This document shows, piece by piece, positions 1-11,923 of a stretch of 64,000 nt of DNA; positions within the stretch are counted from its first letter, which is position 1, and each line of letters opens with the position of its first letter. The notes beneath the pieces were generated by a model that worked only from the letters and a program-made list of their open reading frames with translations, was not told the DNA's origin and did no database searches. The position numbers were made by a program, and so were the translations under genes. Origin of the DNA: Crossaster papposus (Eukaryota; Echinodermata; Asteroidea; Velatida; Solasteridae); assembly GCA_037893245.1 (NCBI GenBank), contig JBAIAA010000008.1, forward strand, positions 4,732,001-4,796,000, written 5' to 3'.

Positions 1-672
1 ACGGGTTAAACGAAAAGAAACAGTGTCACCATTACGGTCATTGGCGGTCAATACAGCTACCACATCCTTTGCTTTCACGCTTTCCTCAAAAACGACATCC
101 TGTTTTTCATTAATAGCAAGGGTGGGGGCGTGCTCAGGTGCAATAAATACAGTAGCGTCTAATGCGGTTGAATAGCGGCCAGATTGAGTGTCATCAGCTT
201 GTTCGTCATACTGACTATGTTCAATATCGTCAAGTACATAGGAGACGGATTCTTGAATGTTGGCACTCTCACGGGCAACGAGATTCTTCGTTGGCGTTGA
301 TGATACTTCTTCAATGATGCTCTGACCGGTGTCTTCTGGTGTTTCAACACCTGCAGCAGGTGTTGGCAAATCCTCAAAAGGGTCGCCCTCTGTCAGAGAA
401 AGCACTTCAGCCAGTTCATCCAATGCGTCACTCTCTTCATCACTACTGCCACTCTCATTCAGCAGGTTAGCCGTAACAGCAAAATCACTACCGGCACCCA
501 GCTCGAGTATTTTTCCATTGGCGAGCGCAATGCTGAGTGACCCATCGTCGCCGATGATGAGTTGATCACCCTCCATCAATGGGTCACCTTTTTGAAGTGT
601 TCGCCGTACGCCGCTACTGTTTAAAACAGTGACAGTCCCTGTGATGTTTTCAACAACCCCGATAATGGCCAT
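1..672 (-). CDS. LapA/BapA-type giant adhesin, N-terminal part (runs off the window)
   Basis: The frame is open from an ATG at 672 to the window edge (224 codons, no stop). An AGGAAGG ribosome site lies about 6 bases upstream. Residues 1-70 resemble the N-terminal retention module of LapA-family adhesins (start MAIIGVVENITGTV, then GVRRTLQKGD and a LANGKILELG segment). A low-complexity acidic stretch leads to TPAAG near residue 104, which matches the [TA/PA]AAG site that the periplasmic protease LapG cuts in this family. From about residue 180 a cadherin/VCBS-like repeat begins (VLTANDRNGDTVSF). By family knowledge the protein is exported by a type I system and held in the outer membrane until cleaved. 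Its length, repeats and RTX C-terminus lie outside the window. The family call is good; the ligand is unknown. Confidence 0.75.
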   Translation of the reverse strand, partial: MAIIGVVENITGTVTVLNSSGVRRTLQKGDPLMEGDQLIIGDDGSLSIALANGKILELGAGSDFAVTANLLNESGSSDEESDALDELAEVLSLTEGDPFEDLPTPAAGVETPEDTGQSIIEEVSSTPTKNLVARESANIQESVSYVLDDIEHSQYDEQADDTQSGRYSTALDATVFIAPEHAPTLAINEKQDVVFEESVKAKDVVAVLTANDRNGDTVSFRLTR

Positions 673-947
673 GCACTTACCTTCCTGGTTAGTGGGTTTT
701 GTTAGGCAGTGTTTTTAATTGCGTCAAGGTGACGCTTGAAATATACAACTAAGGTATAATAAAAAATTTTCAAATTACATCAGCCTATTACTTTCAGAAT
801 AGGCAAAAGTCATAGCATTTAAAATAAATCACACAATTCATTCATTCATTAAATCAGTAATAATGCTAATTAAATGACTATTCCATAACAGGTATTGCCT
901 CAATTGATTTAATAGAATTGTCTTTAATTATCAATGATTCAAACCAT
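673..947. other. Intergenic region, no gene seen
   Basis: This AT-rich stretch lies between the adhesin start and the eno terminator. It should hold the adhesin promoter (minus strand). No confident -35/-10 pair, repeat or small gene was recognised. Confidence 0.4.
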
Positions 948-970
948 AAAAAAGGAGCTTACGCCCCTTT
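948..970 (-). terminator. Rho-independent terminator of eno, now separated from the gene
   Basis: The arms 951-958 and 963-970 form a stem of 7 pairs with one mismatch and a 4-base loop. On the minus strand it is followed by six T (953-948). It fits the end of the eno transcript, but a 1.1-kb IS1595 element now lies between it and the eno stop codon. Confidence 0.75.
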
Positions 971-990
971 GTCACTAAAACTACACAGAT

Positions 991-2091
991 GGCTCTGTTC
1001 AAAATAATTGTGGGTAGCATAAACTATACTTCCTGATATTGGTTTCGGCGATATCATGGAGCCATTGTTATGCAAGATGATCAGTTTCAGGTGTATCTGG
1101 CATCTGTTAAAGCCCTTTCCCCAGAACAACGTCAGCAGTTATGTAACACGCTGTCCCACTATTCACTGAGTAGCCCGCAAGAAGTTCAATGTCAGTTGTT
1201 GGAACGTATCAAGTCCTACTTTGACCAGCATCCTCAATGTCCCCGTTGTCACTCTGAATCAATGACCCGCTGGGGACAAAGCTCGGGTCATCAGCGCTAT
1301 CGTTGCAATGACTGTAAACACACGTGCAATGCTTTGAGCTTTACACCATTAGCGCACTTGCGGATTCGGGATAAGCTGGATGCTTATTTATCCTGCATGA
1401 GTGGAGGGGTAACCTTGCGGCCTGCTGCTGCAGAATGCGAGATCTCTTTGAATACCTCCTTTCACCTTCGGCACAGGCTCATGGCGGTTATCGAGCAAGA
1501 TGCTACAGGTCAGTTGTCCGGCATTTGTGAAATGGATGAAACCTTTCTCAGAGAATCCCGCAAAGGAGAGTGAGTCTTGGGAGACTCGGCACGAAAGCGT
1601 GGAGGCCACGGCTCTCGTAAACAGAAAAGGGGGGAAGTCGGAAAAAAGCCGAAAGAAAAAGTAAAAAAGATTCCTGTAATGGTCGCTTGTGACCGGCAGC
1701 ATCATATTAAAGATGCCGTTCTTCAGCATGTCAGCGTTGATGAACTGTCAACACAACTGGCAGGCCAAATACAAGAAGGCAGTACGCTCTGCACTGATGC
1801 CTATATGTCCCATGAAAAACTGGCTGAAAAACTCCATGTATCCCTGGTACAGTTAGTGACAACAGCGGGGGAATATGTTCGAGAGGTTGTTTATCATATT
1901 CAAACAGTAAACGCCTATCATAGCGAGCTGAAACGTTGGATTAATGGGCTATTCAAAGGCGTCGCAACAAAATACCTGTCACGCTATCTTGGCTGGAAAC
2001 GATTCTTAAAGATTCATAAGTTCTCAGAAGAAAGTTTGTTAGATCAAGAAGCCTAACATTGGCTCTACCCACAGTTATTGTGAACAGAGCC
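991..2091 (+). mobile_element. IS1595-family element (ISXO2-like), copy 1, 1101 bp
   Basis: The terminal inverted repeats begin GGCTCTGTTCA at both ends (991 and, inverted, 2091). They are flanked by the direct repeat TACACAGAT at 982-990 and 2092-2100. It carries one transposase gene with an in-frame stop. The right duplication supplies the first base of the eno stop codon, so eno is intact. A second copy begins at 63561. Confidence 0.93.
1070..2056 (+). pseudogene. IS1595-family transposase, interrupted by one in-frame TGA
   Basis: The first 167 codons carry a zinc ribbon (CPRCH near residue 60, then CNDCKH) and the first catalytic segment MDETF. A single TGA at 1571-1573 follows, after which the same frame continues to 2056 with the basic linker, the LCTDAYMSHEK segment and the HSELKRWINGLFKG segment typical of ISXO2-like DDE enzymes. 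The codon context (GAG-TGA-GTC) fits a CGA to TGA change inside an ER-VL sequence, which is inference. The copy is probably inactive unless the stop is read through. Confidence 0.88.
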
Positions 2092-2099
2092 TACACAGA

Positions 2100-3742
<1,643 letters not shown>

Positions 3743-4005
3743 TACTCCGTCCGGCAACAAATGATAGGTTCAGTGGCTCATAAAGCGGCCAAACGCAAGG
3801 CGGGCTTGTGCAGGAATACTGAAGTATTTCAAACAAGTCCAACGACGTCGGTTGGCCGCTTTATGAGTCACCCGAAGGGCGAAAGCCAGTGGCCCCATTT
3901 CAGCATTACAACTTCTTGAAATACTCCAGTATGCCTGCGCAGTTGTAATACCAAACTGGAACCACTGGCTTTCGCTGAAACTATCATTTGCTGCCGGACG
4001 GAGTG
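3743..4005. mobile_element. Cruciform element 1 (263 bp), IS630-type ends
   Basis: Left arm TACTCCGTCCGGCA and right arm TGCCGGACGGAGTG form a terminal stem of about 31 bp. These ends match the ends of the IS630 copies at 11924 and 39807, and the left flank is the IS630-type target CTAG (3739-3742). Inside are two long arms (3773-3870 and 3880-3974) around a mini-hairpin CCCGAAGGG at 3871-3879. Each arm holds the structured motif: stem 3802-3809/3833-3840, GCA 3810-3812, stem 3813-3819/3824-3830, AA 3831-3832, then AACGACG. The right arm has the same motif on the minus strand (3906-3948). There is no coding capacity. It has the form of a MITE that can be moved by the IS630 transposase, with a shared fold seen again at 30666 and 59449. 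Confidence 0.85.
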
Positions 4006-4043
4006 CTGGTCCCGCTGAGGCTTTCTCTTTTATAGGCTGATCA

Positions 4044-5190
4044 TTAAGAGGGCTTTTTAGAGGCCATCTTGTCATATTGTACTTTATTCACCCAGTCCTG
4101 CGTTTGATCCAACACCTCTTTAAAACTGAGGTCGGTGTTGTTGATCAGTGATGTTGGCAATGACCCGTTAACCAGTTTTCCCCAACGCCCGAGTTTCTGG
4201 CCAAGAGACATTCGAAACACAAATTCTCGACGGAGTCTGGTTGATGATGGACAGCTGTGCTTCGTCAATTCCTGGATGGCCAGTATATTGGGCAAATGCT
4301 CGCGAGTGAATAAAGGTAGCGCTTGTTGCCATTGATGTCCGCAACGTTCAAGGCCTGTGAAAAATACTTGAGCATCCTGCAAGGCGACATTACAGCCTTG
4401 CCCCAGTGATGGGGATATTGCATGAGCGGCATCGCCGAGAATAAGTACCTTGTTTTTTATATGAAGTTGATCCGTCCGTACACTTAGATAATTCGCAGCA
4501 GGCTGAATTAATAAAGCTTCTCCGTTGATCCGGGGCAGAAGGGGAGTGATTTCAGGGTAGTGTTGTTGAAAATAGTCGATAACGTCAAACCCTGTAGGTA
4601 ATGAACTAAAAGGGTTTTTGTTTTTTGAAAACATGATCATACCGAGAAAGCCTCCACCGTGTTTGGGGAGTAGCATCAAGCCAGTCCCTTTGCTTTCTCC
4701 CCAGAGGTGCGTGTGTTGTGATGAAAGCGGCGTCTGGGAGTTAGAGGGGTGAATGGTGAGCATATTATAGTTCATCGTGGAGTATTCAAGTTTCGCACTT
4801 ATCAGCTGCTGCTTTTCCAAAGACTGTCTGATTGCTGATCGTGCGCCATCTGCGGCCACAAGGTAATCAAAGTTGACCGTTTGTTCTGATCCGTCCTGAT
4901 GTTTAAGGCTGAGTTTGTTGTCTGTCAAGTTGACGTGGGTGCATTGAGTGTCAAAGTGAATGGTTAGATTCTGCTGATTAGAGCTGGTTTTTAATGAAGC
5001 TAATAGCGTCTTGACTAACGTCCGCGAATTTGGAGTGATAGGGGAAAAGACCGCTCGTTGCAATGAATGTAATTTTCGGGGGCACGTTTATAAATGACAA
5101 CGTGGTACCGTGCAGATAGCAAAAGATGATGCGCCAGTAACAGGCCAGCAGGTCCAGCACCGCTGATAATAACCGTTTGTTTTTTTAAGT
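4044..5190 (-). pseudogene. FAD-dependent monooxygenase (kynurenine 3-monooxygenase-like), frameshifted
   Basis: The main open part (5063-4044, 339 codons) has the FAD-binding segment VLILGDAAHAISPSLGQG followed by CNVALQDA, and LVAADGARSA, both typical of aromatic-ring hydroxylases. The dinucleotide-binding N-terminus (VIISGAGPAGLLLAHHL, about 5170-5120) is in another frame and runs into a shift near 5060, so no single reading gives a full enzyme. An in-frame TGA precedes the GxGxxG segment and no ATG is available. The region between the two halves looks shorter than in KMO homologues. The substrate cannot be told; the KMO resemblance is only at family level. Confidence 0.7.
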
Positions 5191-5252
5191 GTCGTTGTCA
5201 ATGTTTCTAGAATATACGAAGTGCGAGAGTGTACCAGAACCTTTGTTTTGAA

Positions 5253-5282
5253 GTGGATTGACGTGCAGTGGATTGACGTGCC
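5253..5282. repeat. 15-bp tandem repeat containing TTGACG twice
   Basis: GTGGATTGACGTGC occurs at 5253-5266 and again at 5268-5281. It is one of several short tandem duplications in the window and doubles a -35-like TTGACG (5258 and 5273). Confidence 0.7.
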
Positions 5283-5420
5283 TATTTTATGCAAAGACGA
5301 AGCTTGCTTCGTGCAAAACAAATGCAGTACAACAGGTAATCACTGTCCCTCACTGCTGGAAGAGTGGAAAGAGGGAGGAAGATGATTGATGAAAGGGCGG
5401 CCTGCGAGCCGCTTTTTTAT
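5258..5420 (+). other. Possible orphan transcription unit (small RNA candidate)
   Basis: A -35-like TTGACG at 5258 and a weak TATTTT at 5283 (19-base spacing) are followed by the hairpin ACGAAGC-TT-GCTTCGT. The stretch ends in a strong terminator at 5397-5419 on the plus strand with no plus-strand gene upstream. This would give an RNA of roughly 130 bases. The promoter is weak, so this is speculative. Confidence 0.25.
5397..5419 (+). terminator. Rho-independent terminator without an obvious gene
   Basis: The stem GCGGC/GCCGC with loop CTGCGA is followed by six T on the plus strand. No plus-strand gene ends here. On the minus strand it lacks a T run. Confidence 0.65.
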
Positions 5421-5534
5421 AACTTTATGCTATTAATGAATCCTTTGAGAAAAACACTGTATGAGCCACTGTATATTATGAAAGGCTTCGAGTCTGCGGA
5501 GTAGTTGAGAATAGACGTTTATATTACAGGCAAT

Positions 5535-5570
5535 AAAAAACCCCTAAATGTTGAAACTTAAGGGTTTTTA
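5535..5570 (-). terminator. Terminator downstream of tRNA-Leu
   Basis: An A-rich/T-rich stem (AAAAACCCTTAA paired with TTTAGGGGTTTTT, read on the minus strand) lies 25 bases past the tRNA 3' end. Confidence 0.7.
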
Positions 5571-5594
5571 CGTTAGCAGATGCTAACAAGCGTT

Positions 5595-5681
5595 TGGTAG
5601 CCGAGGCCGGACTCGAACCGGCACGCTTTTAAAGGCAGTGGATTTTGAATCCACCGTGTCTACCAATTCCACCACTCGGCC
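5595..5681 (-). tRNA. tRNA-Leu, anticodon CAA
   Basis: This 87-base class II tRNA has an encoded CCA. The anticodon stem GTGGATT/AATCCAC frames CAA (reads UUG). The D-loop AATTGGTAGAC, the long variable arm (TGCCTTTAAAAGCG) and the T-arm GCCGG-TTCGAGT-CCGGC are all present. With a normal 7-bp acceptor (GGCCGAG/CTCGGCT) the first pair is G-U, which is slightly unusual. A terminator follows at 5570-5535, so it is probably a single-gene unit. Confidence 0.93.
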
Positions 5682-5848
5682 AGTGATTGAGCATTATACG
5701 GATCGACTTTGGCTTTGCAACCCTCTGTATACAAAAACGTACATGGTCGGCTATTAGGGGGGTGTGTTCTCTTTTCTTATAGTGAGGTGATGGAACCTTT
5801 AGACTGTCATTCAGTCGAAAACGGTAAGTGCAGTAGGAGTCGAGATGG

Positions 5849-6211
5849 ATGAATAAAAACGTAGTGTGGGGTTTGGCCGGTATTTTGATGCTATTGATTG
5901 GTTGGCATTATTTGCCTGCGGTGACGTTTTGGGTTAATGACGTACCACTCAGTGGCTCCTTGGCTGGGGTGGCCAGTGGGGGTGTGTCACTGCTGGCGAT
6001 CCTGTTATTTCTAGTCATGGCACTGCTAATGCTGTTTTTCTTTGCCGGGATCGGGTTATTTATGCTGTTTGCCCTCAGTGCTATGCTGTTTCCTTGGTTA
6101 TTGCCTTTATTGATCCCTGTTCTATTGATCATGCTGGTGGTCTGGCTCTATCGGCAGGTGACAGGTCAACCGGCGTCAAAAGGCCAATCACGGACTGACA
6201 AGACCCCCTAA
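5849..6211 (+). CDS. Small hypothetical membrane protein
   Basis: This 120-residue protein of unknown function is almost entirely hydrophobic. It has one N-terminal segment ([17 protein letters not shown]) and two or three later ones ([38 protein letters not shown], ending in [10 protein letters not shown]). A short basic, polar tail follows ([16 protein letters not shown]), probably cytoplasmic. The ribosome site GGAG lies about 10 bases before the ATG. It sits 46 bases upstream of queA in the same direction and may be cotranscribed with it. No motif points to a function. Confidence 0.7.
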   Translation: MNKNVVWGLAGILMLLIGWHYLPAVTFWVNDVPLSGSLAGVASGGVSLLAILLFLVMALLMLFFFAGIGLFMLFALSAMLFPWLLPLLIPVLLIMLVVWLYRQVTGQPASKGQSRTDKTP

Positions 6212-6257
6212 GTGCAGTATCCTTGCCCACCTTTTGGTGCAAATAATCGTCCTTTCC

Positions 6258-8442
<2,185 letters not shown>

Positions 8443-8612
8443 TATTTGCCGGTTTTGCTACGCTTTTCAATCTGAATGGTCCAAGAATCATTAGAGAGAG
8501 TGCATGTTGTTGTAGAGCAGGTTGTAAAAAGGTGTGGTGAAGGGTTGCGATGCTTGAACACAGTGCTTTTCATCGGCACAACGATGTATTGTTATAATCA
8601 GGAGTTTATTGA

Positions 8613-8951
8613 ATGTTAGAGTTGTTCGGTATGGCCTATGCTGAAGGGGCAGCTGCTGCACCGGCAGGCCCAGGCATGATTGGTCAGCTGGTGATGTTGG
8701 GCGGTTTTGTGATTATTTTCTGGCTGCTCATCTGGCGTCCCCAGAGCAAGCGGACTAAAGCGCATAAAAATTTATTGGCAGAATTGTCAAAAGGCGATGA
8801 AGTCGTCACTACCGGCGGTATTGTCGGCAAAGTGACGAATGTGACCGATGAATTTTTAACCCTTCAGGTCGCTGATAACATCGAACTGAATTTCCAGAAG
8901 GCTTCTGTTGCCGCCGCATTGCCAAAAGGCACTATCAAAGCCATCAAGTAA
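8613..8951 (+). CDS. yajC: Sec translocon accessory subunit YajC
   Basis: This 112-residue inner-membrane protein associates with SecDF and SecYEG. A single membrane segment (GQLVMLGGFVIIFWLLIW) is followed by RPQSKRTKAHKNLL, a conserved YajC stretch, and the cytoplasmic SH3-like part GDEVVTTGGIVGKV. The ATG has AGGAG five to nine bases upstream. It is separated from tgt by 170 bases, so a separate promoter is possible. secD begins 124 bases downstream. Confidence 0.96.
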   Translation: MLELFGMAYAEGAAAAPAGPGMIGQLVMLGGFVIIFWLLIWRPQSKRTKAHKNLLAELSKGDEVVTTGGIVGKVTNVTDEFLTLQVADNIELNFQKASVAAALPKGTIKAIK

Positions 8952-9075
8952 TACGCTACCTTTAAAAGAGTCGCAGGCGCAGTGTTGGTCGAAATACCTC
9001 CTGCGATTTTTATGCGAAATGGACTGTGTCTGATGAAGGTCAGGCACTTCAAACAACTATCAGGACCGGTGAGCC

Positions 9076-10944
9076 ATGCTCAATCGCTATCCCTTGTGGA
9101 AGTACCTGCTTATCTTAGCCGTTGTGGTTTGGGGCTTTATTTATGCTCTGCCCAACTTTTATCCCGCTGATCCGGCTGTGCAGGTCACCGGCGCCAGTAG
9201 CACCAATACTGTATCAGGCGCTGTTGTTGAGCGTGTTACAGATGCCCTTGAAAAGGCGGGTGTGGCTGTTAAAGCAGAAGATCAAACAGGCAGCTCTTTG
9301 TTGATTCGCTTGAAACGAAGTGATCAGCAGCAGCTGGCCAAATCCATTATAAAAGAGGCGCTGGGGGATGATTACGTCGTTGCCCTGAACCTTGCGCAAA
9401 CCACGCCCCAATGGCTGATGGCAATTGGTGCATCGCCCATGAAGCTAGGGCTTGACCTTTCCGGCGGTGTGCACTTTTTGCTGGAAGTCGATGTAGCAAA
9501 AGCGGTAAAAACCAAGATGGAGATCGCTAATGCTGAAATTCGCACGCTGCTGAGAAAAGAGCGTTTGCGGTATCGTACGATGCCTGAGCGGGAAGATGGC
9601 GCTTATCAGTTAGCCTTTGCCGATGCGACAACGCGCGATCAGGCGATGAAACAGATCAGTAAGGCGTTTCCTGATTTTGTTGTCGACAGTACGCAGATCG
9701 ATGATCGCTTTGCCTTGTCTTACCGGTACTCAGAAGCCGGCATTACAGAGATTGAAGATTATGCGGTACGCCAGAACCTGGTGACAGTACGTAACCGGGT
9801 CAACGAGCTGGGTGTATCGGAGCCATTGGTTCAGCGGCAGGGGAAAACCGGCATTATTGTCCAGCTGCCCGGTGTTCAGGATACCGCTGAAGCCAAACGT
9901 ATTTTGGGTAAAACCGCTAACCTGGAATTTCGCTTACAGGCTGGGCCTGAGGCCTCGCGCGTTTCTTCTGAAGAATTTGATTTTCGTGATCCCCGCCGTC
10001 CGCCAGCGCTGCTAGAGCGAGATATCATTATTACCGGTGATCAGGTGTCCAGTGCGCAGTCAAACTTTGATACGCAGACCGGCCAACCTCAGGTTAACAT
10101 CAGCTTGGACAGTCACGGTGGTGCGCTGATGAACCGTGCCACGCGTAACAATATCGGGCGTGCTATGGCGGTGCTGTTTATTGAGCAGAAGCCGTATACC
10201 CGTACTGAAACCCGGATGGAAAATGGCCAGCCGGTAAAGGTGAAGGTACCGGGGTTCAAGGAAGAGAAACACATCATCAGTTTGGCGACGATTCAGAGTG
10301 CGCTGGGTAATCAGTTCCGTATGACGGGTCTGGATTCGACGGGTGAAGCCTCTGAACTGGCGCTGTTGTTAAGGGCAGGTTCGTTGGCGGCGCCTATGTA
10401 CTTTGCTGAAGAGCGTACCATTGGGCCAAGCTTGGGTGCTGAGAACATTGCCATGGGGGTGAACTCCACCATTATCGGTATGATTATGGTGGTGATGTTC
10501 ATGATCGTGGTTTACCGTGTCAGCGGTATTATGGCGAACATTGCACTGACCTGTAACCTGATGTTGCTGACGGCGGTGATGAGCCTTGTTGGCGCAACGC
10601 TGACTATGCCAGGTATCGCCGGTATTGTGTTAACGCTGGGTATGGCGGTGGATGCCAATGTGTTGATCTTCTCACGAATACGTGAAGAGGTGAAAAACGG
10701 GCGACCGATTCAGCGGGCCATACATGATGGCTTTGACCGTGCCTTTGTCTCTATTATGGACGGTAATATCACTACGCTGCTGGTGGGTATTATTTTGTTT
10801 GCTGTGGGTACCGGGCCTGTTAAAGGCTTTGCGGTGACCTTGTCACTGGGTATTTTGACGTCTATGTTCACGGCGATTGTCATTACCCGGGCACAGATGA
10901 ACTTGGTCTACGGCGGCCGTAATGTGAAAAAACTGTCAATCTGA
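9076..10944 (+). CDS. secD: Protein translocase subunit SecD
   Basis: SecD forms, with SecF, a proton-driven RND-type complex that pulls exported proteins into the periplasm. It is 622 residues, close to the E. coli 615. An N-terminal membrane segment is followed by LGLDLSGGVHFLLEVD near residue 125 (family motif D1), a large periplasmic part with NRVNELGVSEPLVQRQG, and the C-terminal five-helix bundle with LTLGMAVDANVLIFSRIREE and FDRAFVSIMDGN. Ten bases separate it from secF, so the two are cotranscribed. Confidence 0.98.
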   Translation: MLNRYPLWKYLLILAVVVWGFIYALPNFYPADPAVQVTGASSTNTVSGAVVERVTDALEKAGVAVKAEDQTGSSLLIRLKRSDQQQLAKSIIKEALGDDYVVALNLAQTTPQWLMAIGASPMKLGLDLSGGVHFLLEVDVAKAVKTKMEIANAEIRTLLRKERLRYRTMPEREDGAYQLAFADATTRDQAMKQISKAFPDFVVDSTQIDDRFALSYRYSEAGITEIEDYAVRQNLVTVRNRVNELGVSEPLVQRQGKTGIIVQLPGVQDTAEAKRILGKTANLEFRLQAGPEASRVSSEEFDFRDPRRPPALLERDIIITGDQVSSAQSNFDTQTGQPQVNISLDSHGGALMNRATRNNIGRAMAVLFIEQKPYTRTETRMENGQPVKVKVPGFKEEKHIISLATIQSALGNQFRMTGLDSTGEASELALLLRAGSLAAPMYFAEERTIGPSLGAENIAMGVNSTIIGMIMVVMFMIVVYRVSGIMANIALTCNLMLLTAVMSLVGATLTMPGIAGIVLTLGMAVDANVLIFSRIREEVKNGRPIQRAIHDGFDRAFVSIMDGNITTLLVGIILFAVGTGPVKGFAVTLSLGILTSMFTAIVITRAQMNLVYGGRNVKKLSI

Positions 10945-10954
10945 GGAGGCTGTC

Positions 10955-11923
10955 ATGAGCAAGAGAAAAAACAAAGCTGTTGATACTGACGTCGCCTCGG
11001 CTGATGTGCGCCCAGATGAGAAAATCATCGATTTTATGAAGCTGCGCACCTTTGCGACGGTGCTATCGGTGATTTTGATCACGGGCTCTTTGATTTCCCT
11101 GGTCACAAAAGGCATTAACTGGGGGCTGGATTTTACGGGCGGTACTGTGCTGGAGTTGCAGTACGACAAACCAGTGAATACGGAAGATGTGCGTGCACAG
11201 TTGTCTGAAGAAGGGTACTCAGACTCTATGGTGCAGGAGTTTGGTTCAGCCAATACCATCTTAATTCGTATGCCCGGTGACAATGCTGCACTGGGTAATA
11301 AAGTCGCACAAATGCTCAATGCCAACTACGAAGGCAGTGTTGAGACGAAGCGGGTTGAGTATGTGGGGCCGCAGGTTGGTGAGCGGTTGCGCGAGCATGG
11401 CGGTCTGGGAATGCTGATGGCTTTGGGGCTGGTAATGCTTTATATCGCTTTCCGCTTTCAGTTCAAGTTCTCGGTCGGTGCTGTGGTAGCGTTAACGCAT
11501 GATACGATCATTGTATTGGGTTTGTTTGCCTTGTTGCAGTTGCAGTTTGATCTGACGGTGATGGCGGCGATACTGGCGGTCATTGGTTACTCCCTGAACG
11601 ATACCATTATCGTGTATGACCGCATCCGTGAAAACTTCCGAAAACGCCGTAAAGGCAGCCCCACAGAAATTATCGATGTCTCTCTGACGCAAACCTTAGG
11701 CAGAACCTTGGCTACGTCCGGTACTACCTTGATGGTACTACTGTCACTGTTCCTGTTTGGCGGTGAGATGATCCATAATTTCGCTACAGCGTTGATTGTA
11801 GGCATTGGTGTGGGTACGTATTCTTCCATCTACATTGCATCAAACCTGTTGCTGTATATGAAAATCAGCCGGGATGATCTGCTGGTGCCTGTGAAGCAGG
11901 AAGAGGTGGATGAGAGGCCCTAG
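10955..11923 (+). CDS. secF: Protein translocase subunit SecF
   Basis: This 322-residue partner of SecD has the family motif INWGLDFTGGTVLELQ near the first membrane segment, VGPQVGERLREHG, and the C-terminal bundle with IGYSLNDTIIVYDRIREN and RTLATSGTTLMVLLSLFLFGG. The ribosome site GAGGAGG is 8 bases before the ATG. The stop codon TAG is part of the CTAG target into which IS630 copy 1 inserted, so the protein is unchanged but any downstream cotranscribed gene is cut off. Confidence 0.98.
   Translation: MSKRKNKAVDTDVASADVRPDEKIIDFMKLRTFATVLSVILITGSLISLVTKGINWGLDFTGGTVLELQYDKPVNTEDVRAQLSEEGYSDSMVQEFGSANTILIRMPGDNAALGNKVAQMLNANYEGSVETKRVEYVGPQVGERLREHGGLGMLMALGLVMLYIAFRFQFKFSVGAVVALTHDTIIVLGLFALLQLQFDLTVMAAILAVIGYSLNDTIIVYDRIRENFRKRRKGSPTEIIDVSLTQTLGRTLATSGTTLMVLLSLFLFGGEMIHNFATALIVGIGVGTYSSIYIASNLLLYMKISRDDLLVPVKQEEVDERP

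Noticed and set aside
3770-4075. Minus-strand frame across cruciform element 1
   Set aside because: Composition follows the inverted repeat; there is no conserved motif.
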